From positions 1 through 64,000 of the forward strand of contig DATFFH010000057.1 of assembly GCA_035250245.1 (NCBI GenBank): a DNA stretch of 64,000 nucleotides, read 5' to 3'. Shown in pieces: positions 59,357 through 64,000 of the stretch. Numbering within the stretch: the first letter of the stretch is position 1; each line of letters opens with the position of its first letter. The position numbers and the translations under genes are program-made. The notes under the pieces are model-generated. The model was not told the origin of the DNA and did not search any database. It worked only from the letters and a program-made list of their open reading frames with translations. Source of the stretch: Luteimonas_C sp035250245 (GTDB lineage: Bacteria > Pseudomonadota > Gammaproteobacteria > Xanthomonadales > Xanthomonadaceae).

Positions 59357-60133
59357 ATGCCTCTTCGTCCCGCCATCGCTTGCCTGCTCGGCCTGGCCAT
59401 AGCGCTCAGCGCGGCCGACGCGTCGGCGCGCGTCGTTTATCGATGCGTGCGCAACGGCACGGTCAGCCTGGCCACCGCGCCCGAGCCGGGATCCAAATGC
59501 GTCGCCAAGACCATCCCCGACGATGCGGCGAAGGTGCCGAACCTGTGGGGCGAGATGGGCATGATCAACGGCACCCTGTACGAACGCGAGCAGGACGGGA
59601 AGACCGTCTACAGCACGCGCAATCTGCCCGGCTCCAAGGTCTATCTGAAGTTCACCGTGCAGACGCCGCCCGGCTCGCCCGCGCACGAGGGCTTGGGCAA
59701 GATCGGCAAGCCGCAGTTGAAGATCTTCGCCAAGGAATTCAAGGCCGCGGCGAAGGCGACCGGCGTCGACGACGCCTGGCTGCGCGCGTTCGCGCATGCC
59801 GAAAGCGGTTTCGACGCGAAGGCGATATCGCCCAAGGGCGCGCAGGGCGTGATGCAATTGATGCCGCAAGTGGCGAAGGAATACGGCGTCAAGGACCCGT
59901 TCTCGTCGGCCGAATCGATCGGCGCCGGCGCGCGCCATCTGAAGCAGCTCAAGCGCCGCTACAAGGACGATCTGGTGTTGGTCGCCGCGGCCTACAACGC
60001 CGGCATCGGCGCGGTGACGCGCTACAAGGGCGTGCCGCCGTACGCGGAAACGCAGGCTTACGTGGCCAAGGTACAGGCCTTGCACGAACGCTATCTGATC
60101 GCGATGGGGCGCAAGGAAACGCCGGCCAAGTAG
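59357..60133 (+). CDS. Lytic transglycosylase (SLT domain), secreted
   Basis: A 258-residue periplasmic muramidase-type enzyme. Signal peptide (CLLGLAIALSAADASA), then a DUF4124-like head (VVYRCVRNGTVSLATAPEPG with two cysteines), then an SLT family 1 domain (about 125-240): E149 in AHAESGFDAKAISPKGAQGV, MQLMP, and AAYNAGIGAVTRYKGVPPY. It should cleave glycan strands to 1,6-anhydromuropeptides. The ATG at 59357 begins the signal peptide. Confidence 0.93.
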   Translation: MPLRPAIACLLGLAIALSAADASARVVYRCVRNGTVSLATAPEPGSKCVAKTIPDDAAKVPNLWGEMGMINGTLYEREQDGKTVYSTRNLPGSKVYLKFTVQTPPGSPAHEGLGKIGKPQLKIFAKEFKAAAKATGVDDAWLRAFAHAESGFDAKAISPKGAQGVMQLMPQVAKEYGVKDPFSSAESIGAGARHLKQLKRRYKDDLVLVAAAYNAGIGAVTRYKGVPPYAETQAYVAKVQALHERYLIAMGRKETPAK

Positions 60134-60158
60134 TTCCGGCGCCGGCGGATCACTTTTT

Positions 60159-60249
60159 GTGGGAGCGGCTTTTAGCCGCGAGCTCTTTCCGTTAAATCGC
60201 GACGTCGCAGCGATTGAGAGAAAGAGCTCGCGGCTGAAGCCGCTCCTAC
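60159..60249. repeat. Inverted REP pair, GTGGGAGCGGCTTTTAGCCG / RAYT class
   Basis: Left unit (60159-60186) has one extra T in the core and a GTGG head; the right unit (60224-60249) has the standard CGGCTGAAGCCGCTCCTAC end. Between them lies TCGCGACGTCGCAGCGA, itself a hairpin. It sits between convergent genes, nine bases from the stop of the dehydrogenase gene. Confidence 0.88.
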
Positions 60250-60257
60250 AAGAGCGG

Positions 60258-61421
60258 TTAGGCGGGGGTGAGTTTCAGCAGGCGCGCGCCGCCGCCGTCT
60301 TCGAGCAGCCAGATCGCACCGTCGGGCCCTTGTTCCACTTCGCGGATGCGGTGGCCCATGTCGTAGCGGGCCGCTTCGCGCGCTTTGACGCCGTCGAATT
60401 CGATGCGGATCAGCGACTGCGACGACAGCCCGCCGATGAAGCCGTCGCCCTGCCAGTCCGGGAACTGCTTGCCGGAATAGATGATGAAGCCCGCCGGCGA
60501 GATCACAGGATTCCAGAACGCTTCCGGCGCATTGAATTCCGGACGCGTGTCGTGGTCGGGAATGTCGCGACCGTCATAATGATCGCCGTTGGAGACGATC
60601 GGGTAGCCGTAGTTGGAACCGCGTTCGATCAGGTTCAATTCGTCGCCGCCTTGCGGGCCCATTTCGTGTTCCCACAGCCGGCCTTGCGCGTCGAAAGCCA
60701 AGCCCAGTGCGTTGCGATGGCCCAGCGACCAGATCTGCGCAGTCACGCCGCCCTGGTCGGCGAAGGGATTGTCGGACGGCGCGCTGCCGTCGTCGTTCAG
60801 GCGCACGATCTTGCCCAGGTTGGATTTCATGTCCTGCGCGGGATCGAATTTCTGCCGTTCGCTGGAGCTGATCCACAGCATGCCGTCTTTGTCGAAGGCG
60901 ATGCGGTGGCCGTAGTGGCCGCGGCCGCTGACTTTCGGCACCTGCCGCCAGATGACTTTCAGATCCGACAAAGCGCCGCCACCATTGCCGTCCAAACTGA
61001 GCTTGGCGCGAGCGACTGCACCACCGCGCGTGTCGCCGTCGCCTTTTTCGGCATAGCTCAGGTAAACGATGCCGTTGTCGGCGAATTTCGGGTGCAGGAC
61101 GATGTCGCCCAGGCCGCCCTGGCCGCCGTAGTCGACCGCAGGCACGCCGGACACTTCGCCGACGCGCTTGCTGGCTACGTCCAGCACTTTCAATTTGCCT
61201 TCTTTCTCGGTAACCAGCAGGCGGCCGTCGGGCAGGAAGGCCATCGCCCAGGGTTCGTCGAACTTAGCCACTTCGGTGCTGACGAAAGGCTTGCCGCCGG
61301 CCGGGGCCGTCGCGGATGCGGTCGCCGCGCTTTCCGATTGCGCGCTATTGGCGTTGCTGGCGCCGTTGCAGGCGGCCAGGGTCAGCGCGGTGCAGGCGAG
61401 GGCGAGCAGGGAAGGTTTCAT
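60258..61421 (-). CDS. PQQ-dependent sugar dehydrogenase-like lipoprotein, copy 1
   Basis: A 387-residue lipoprotein (SLLALACTALTLAAC) with a six-bladed propeller of the soluble glucose dehydrogenase (GdhB/YliI) family. Motifs: FDEPWAMAFLPDGRLLVTEK, GGQGGLGDIVLHPKF, GHYGHRIAFDKDGMLWISSS and GPQGGDELNLIERGSNYGYP. Relatives oxidise aldoses with PQQ, but many members have unproven activity. A close paralogue lies directly upstream on the same strand. The ATG at 61421 begins the signal; one 12 codons earlier is in frame. Confidence 0.92.
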   Translation of the reverse strand: MKPSLLALACTALTLAACNGASNANSAQSESAATASATAPAGGKPFVSTEVAKFDEPWAMAFLPDGRLLVTEKEGKLKVLDVASKRVGEVSGVPAVDYGGQGGLGDIVLHPKFADNGIVYLSYAEKGDGDTRGGAVARAKLSLDGNGGGALSDLKVIWRQVPKVSGRGHYGHRIAFDKDGMLWISSSERQKFDPAQDMKSNLGKIVRLNDDGSAPSDNPFADQGGVTAQIWSLGHRNALGLAFDAQGRLWEHEMGPQGGDELNLIERGSNYGYPIVSNGDHYDGRDIPDHDTRPEFNAPEAFWNPVISPAGFIIYSGKQFPDWQGDGFIGGLSSQSLIRIEFDGVKAREAARYDMGHRIREVEQGPDGAIWLLEDGGGARLLKLTPA

Positions 61422-61475
61422 CGAAATCTCCGGCGAAAGGGATGGCTGATTGTGCAAGTCAACTCGAAGAAATCC

Positions 61476-61640
61476 AAAGCCCCTTTCCCGCCGGGAGAGG
61501 GGTGAGGGTCGGCGGAACGGATGGCGCCGGAGCCGTTGCGAAAACGTCGGTTAACGATTTCAGCTGCGACGGCAGCGGGCGCAGTTTCGCCGAACCCTCA
61601 TCGGCCCTTTCGGGCACCTTCTCCAGACGGGAGAAGGAAA
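61476..61640. repeat. Composite repeat E between the two dehydrogenase genes
   Basis: Left arm CCCCTTTCCCGCCGGGAGAG with GGGTGAGGGTCGGCGGAACG, spacer, right arm CGCCGAACCCTCATCGGCCC, TTTCGGGCACCTTCTCC and a closing GACGGGAGAAGG hairpin. Same class as 35547 and 46101. It separates tandem paralogues. Confidence 0.85.
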
Positions 61641-61655
61641 AAATCGTCTGCATTC

Positions 61656-62966
61656 TCAGAACGGCACCGGCGTCAACCGCAACAACCGCACGTTGCCGCC
61701 GTCTTCCAGCAACCAAATCGCGCCGTCGGGTCCTTGCTCGACTTCGCGGATCCTTTGTCCCATCGGATAGCGCGCCGCTTCCCGCGCCTGCACGCCGTTG
61801 AACTCGATGCGGACCAGGGCCTGGGAAGCCAGTCCGCCGATGAAACCATCGCCGCGGAAATACGGGAACAGCGATCCGGTATAGATGATGAAGCCGGCGG
61901 GCGCGATCACCGGCGTCCACCAGGCTTCCGGCGCATTGAATTCGGGACGCGTGGGGTGGTCGGGAATCGGCGTGCCATCGTAGTGGTCGCCGTTGGAGAC
62001 GATCGGCCAGCCGTAGTTCGAGCCGCGTTCGATCAAATTCAGTTCGTCGCCGCCCGCCGGGCCCATTTCGTGCGCCCACAGCCGGCCTTGCCGATCGAAG
62101 GCCAAACCGAGCACGTTGCGATGGCCCAGCGACCAGATCTGCGCCGTCATGCCGCCTTGCGCGGCGAAAGGATTGTCGGCCGGCACGCTGCCGTCGTCGT
62201 TCAGGCGCACGATCTTGCCCAAGTTGGAAGCCATGTCCTGCGCGGGATCGAACTTCTGCCGATCGCTGGAGCTGATCCACAGCTTGCCTTGCGCATCGAA
62301 CGCCAAGCGATGGCCGTAATGGCCGTAGCCGCTGACCTTCGGCTGGCGCCAGATCACTTGCAGCCCCGACAAGCTGCCGCCGCCGCTGCCGTTCGTATTC
62401 AGCTGCGCGTACGCCACCGCGGCGCCGCGGGTGTCCCCCGCGCCGGCTTCGACGTAACTCAAATAGATGCGTTGATTGCTAGCGAACTGCGGATGCAGCA
62501 AGACCTCGCCGAGGCCGCCTTGGCCGCCGTATGCGACCGCCGGCACGCCGGTGATGTTGCCGATCTGTCGGGTCGCGGTGTTCAACAGCTTCAGCTGGCC
62601 GCCTTTCTGGGTGACGAGCAAACGGCCGTCGGGCAGGAAGGTCATCGCCCAGGGCTCGTCGAAGCGTGCGATTTCGGTGCTGACGAAAGGCGGATTCGGC
62701 AATCGCGACGCCTGCAGCGGACCGCCGACGGCGGGCGGCGCGGCCGCCTGCGCTGCAGTTGCGGAGGCCGCGACGGTGGCCTGCGTTACGGCTGCGGACG
62801 CGGGTTGCGCCGCGGGACGCCGCGAAACGGCGGCAATGAACGTCGGTTGTCCGGAATGGTCCGGATCGGCCGCTTCGATCCGCGCCGATTCCACGCGCGC
62901 ATCGTCGCAGGACGACAACAGCAGGCCCGTCGCTACGACGGCGGCCGACAGCAACGATCTGTCCAT
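61656..62966 (-). CDS. PQQ-dependent sugar dehydrogenase-like lipoprotein, copy 2
   Basis: A 436-residue lipoprotein (AAVVATGLLLSSC) with the same propeller as the downstream copy; the catalytic domains look about 70% identical by eye (FDEPWAMTFLPDGRLLVTQK, GHYGHRLAFDAQGKLWISSS). It differs by a longer Ala/Pro/Val-rich spacer of about 75 residues after the lipid anchor and by FPYFRGDGF for FPDWQGDGF. The upstream gap of 290 bases to the EF-hand gene shows no other gene. Confidence 0.92.
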   Translation of the reverse strand: MDRSLLSAAVVATGLLLSSCDDARVESARIEAADPDHSGQPTFIAAVSRRPAAQPASAAVTQATVAASATAAQAAAPPAVGGPLQASRLPNPPFVSTEIARFDEPWAMTFLPDGRLLVTQKGGQLKLLNTATRQIGNITGVPAVAYGGQGGLGEVLLHPQFASNQRIYLSYVEAGAGDTRGAAVAYAQLNTNGSGGGSLSGLQVIWRQPKVSGYGHYGHRLAFDAQGKLWISSSDRQKFDPAQDMASNLGKIVRLNDDGSVPADNPFAAQGGMTAQIWSLGHRNVLGLAFDRQGRLWAHEMGPAGGDELNLIERGSNYGWPIVSNGDHYDGTPIPDHPTRPEFNAPEAWWTPVIAPAGFIIYTGSLFPYFRGDGFIGGLASQALVRIEFNGVQAREAARYPMGQRIREVEQGPDGAIWLLEDGGNVRLLRLTPVPF

Positions 62967-63256
62967 GGCAGGCACCCGTTCGCGGATAGCGCTGCCACTT
63001 TGTACACCATTCGAGCGCGGCTGCGCCATCGCGCGGTTTTTACCTGCGGCGGCGCATCTTCGTGCGCGATTGCAGGCGCAAGAATGCGTTGCGCGTCCCC
63101 ATCGCCGTGCCCTAACCCACATCGTCGGCGCTGTGGTTAAGGCAACGTAACTCTAACGATTAAAGCGGCGTCCTGATTCAGACATGGGCTGGCATGGTGC
63201 GAGCGTGCGGCATCGACCGTGCACTCCATCATTCCTGTTCCATGGAGCAAAACATC

Positions 63257-63622
63257 ATGAAAGCACTCAATCGTACGATTCCTCTGCTGGCCCTGACGGC
63301 CGCTCTGGCCGCCCCCGCGGCCTTCGCACAGTCCAGCACGGGCACCCCGTCGCCGACCACGGCCGCCGATCAGCAAACCGCGCCGCCGGATGCCGCCGCG
63401 GCTCCCGCCGCATCGCAGGGCAAGGCCAAGACCTGGGCCGACGTGGATAGCGACAAGGACGGCAAGATCAGCAAGTCCGAATCCGCCAGCGAGCCGGCCG
63501 TCGGCCAGATCTTCGACCAAGCCGACAGCAACAAGGACGGCAGCCTGACCACGGACGAATACAAGGCGTATGTCGCCAAGGCCAACGGCGCGCCCAAGAG
63601 CGATCAGGGCGGCAGCCGCTGA
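63257..63622 (+). CDS. Secreted EF-hand calcium-binding protein
   Basis: A 121-residue protein with a signal peptide (LLALTAALAAPAAFAQ), a Thr/Pro/Ala spacer, and two canonical EF-hand loops, DSDKDGKISKSE and DSNKDGSLTTDE, each with Asp at 1, 3, 5 and Glu at 12. It should bind calcium in the periplasm or outside. The ATG at 63257 begins the signal peptide; MEQNI five codons upstream is also possible. Upstream, GGCAACGTAACTC recalls a stress-sigma -35 region, but this is weak. Confidence 0.88.
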   Translation: MKALNRTIPLLALTAALAAPAAFAQSSTGTPSPTTAADQQTAPPDAAAAPAASQGKAKTWADVDSDKDGKISKSESASEPAVGQIFDQADSNKDGSLTTDEYKAYVAKANGAPKSDQGGSR

Positions 63623-63744
63623 TCGGCTATCCGCAAGGAACCGAAAACCATGCATGGCCCGGTCGTCGCGCCCCCGCGCGGCGATCGGGCCCGACTGCGA
63701 AAGGGCGCGCCCCCGCGCGCCACGAACTTGAGGGAAATTCCGCG

Positions 63745-63963
63745 ATGAACACCAAGATCCGCGATCTTTCGATGGCCCTGCTGACCGCCGGCGCCCTGGG
63801 CCTGGCCGCCTGCGCGAGCACCGACGACACCACCCAGCCGCCGGCCGACTCCACCGCGCCGGCACCGGCGGACAGCACCACCGCGCCGCCGGCCGAGAGC
63901 ACCACGCCGCCTGCGGACACCAGCACGACGCCGCCGGCTTCGTCGCCGACCACCACGCCGTAA
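63745..63963 (+). CDS. Small Thr/Pro-rich lipoprotein
   Basis: Seventy-two residues: a lipoprotein signal (MALLTAGALGLAAC) and a mature part made only of Ala, Asp, Glu, Pro, Ser and Thr with repeated PADST/PPAEST units. Low complexity suggests an extended, possibly surface-exposed tether. TTGAGGGAAATT precedes the ATG. The frame is complete within the window. No family is recognised. Confidence 0.72.
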   Translation: MNTKIRDLSMALLTAGALGLAACASTDDTTQPPADSTAPAPADSTTAPPAESTTPPADTSTTPPASSPTTTP

Positions 63964-64000
63964 CGGCGCACGTTGGTCGAAGAAGTCCGACGAAGGCGGC

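Noticed and set aside
63641..63720. Hairpin-rich GC segment before the last lipoprotein as a terminator
   Set aside because: The stem is imperfect and no T-run follows.

Overview
The window is high-GC (about two-thirds G+C) gammaproteobacterial chromosome. Gene content and order (dapF-DUF484-xerC-hslVU, mreBCD-mrdA-rodA-mltB-rlpA-dacC, ybeD-lipB-lipA), the many lipoproteins and the dense GTAG-headed palindromic repeats (like the SMAG repeats of Stenotrophomonas) point to Xanthomonadaceae/Lysobacteraceae, perhaps a Lysobacter- or Luteimonas-like organism. No rRNA, tRNA, CRISPR array, prophage or classical IS was seen; the only mobile element is a REP-associated tyrosine transposase (RAYT) unit.

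Layout. 0-6 kb: dapF (cut by the window edge), DUF484, xerC, hslV, hslU, a tiny membrane protein, ubiE. 6-12 kb: a lipoprotein M1 aminopeptidase, a membrane-anchored hydrolase coupled to a lipoprotein, a YbaK-type deacylase, a Coa1-like lipoprotein and a PfkB kinase. 12-23 kb: the elongation and peptidoglycan cluster mreB-mreC-mreD-mrdA-rodA, a RAYT unit, then mltB-rlpA-dacC. 23-24.4 kb: a low-GC patch with two unknown secreted proteins. 24.4-29 kb: lipoate synthesis (ybeD, lipB, lipA) and the Prc protease. 29-32.7 kb: an Ada-type methyltransferase, and an Lrp-type regulator divergent from two EamA transporters. 32.7-39 kb: a Tat-exported molybdenum hydroxylase operon (2Fe-2S, Mo and cytochrome c subunits) divergent from its probable maturation genes (XdhC-like, MocA-like), then two hydrolases. 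40-46 kb: a 1,943-residue autotransporter with ten tandem repeats of about 87 residues. 46-57.8 kb: small enzymes and a group of stress-type genes (ETFPASDP-motif protein, DUF6766, ferritin-like, AlkB-like, isochorismatase, DUF3182 ATP-grasp, hydrolase, zinc protein, SDR with a basic tail, an acidic Q-rich protein), then DUF4920 and lipoproteins. 58-64 kb: an LpxR-like deacylase, a lytic transglycosylase, two tandem soluble-dehydrogenase-like lipoproteins, an EF-hand protein and a Thr/Pro-rich lipoprotein.

How it works together. Much of the window builds or trims the envelope: MreBCD/PBP2/RodA elongate the wall, MltB, RlpA, DacC and Prc process it, and the LpxR-like protein and the autotransporter act at the outer membrane. 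The molybdenum hydroxylase set appears self-contained, with maturation factors encoded back to back with the enzyme. Nearly every gap between convergent or unlinked genes holds a palindromic repeat; several of these supply the stop codons of the flanking genes.
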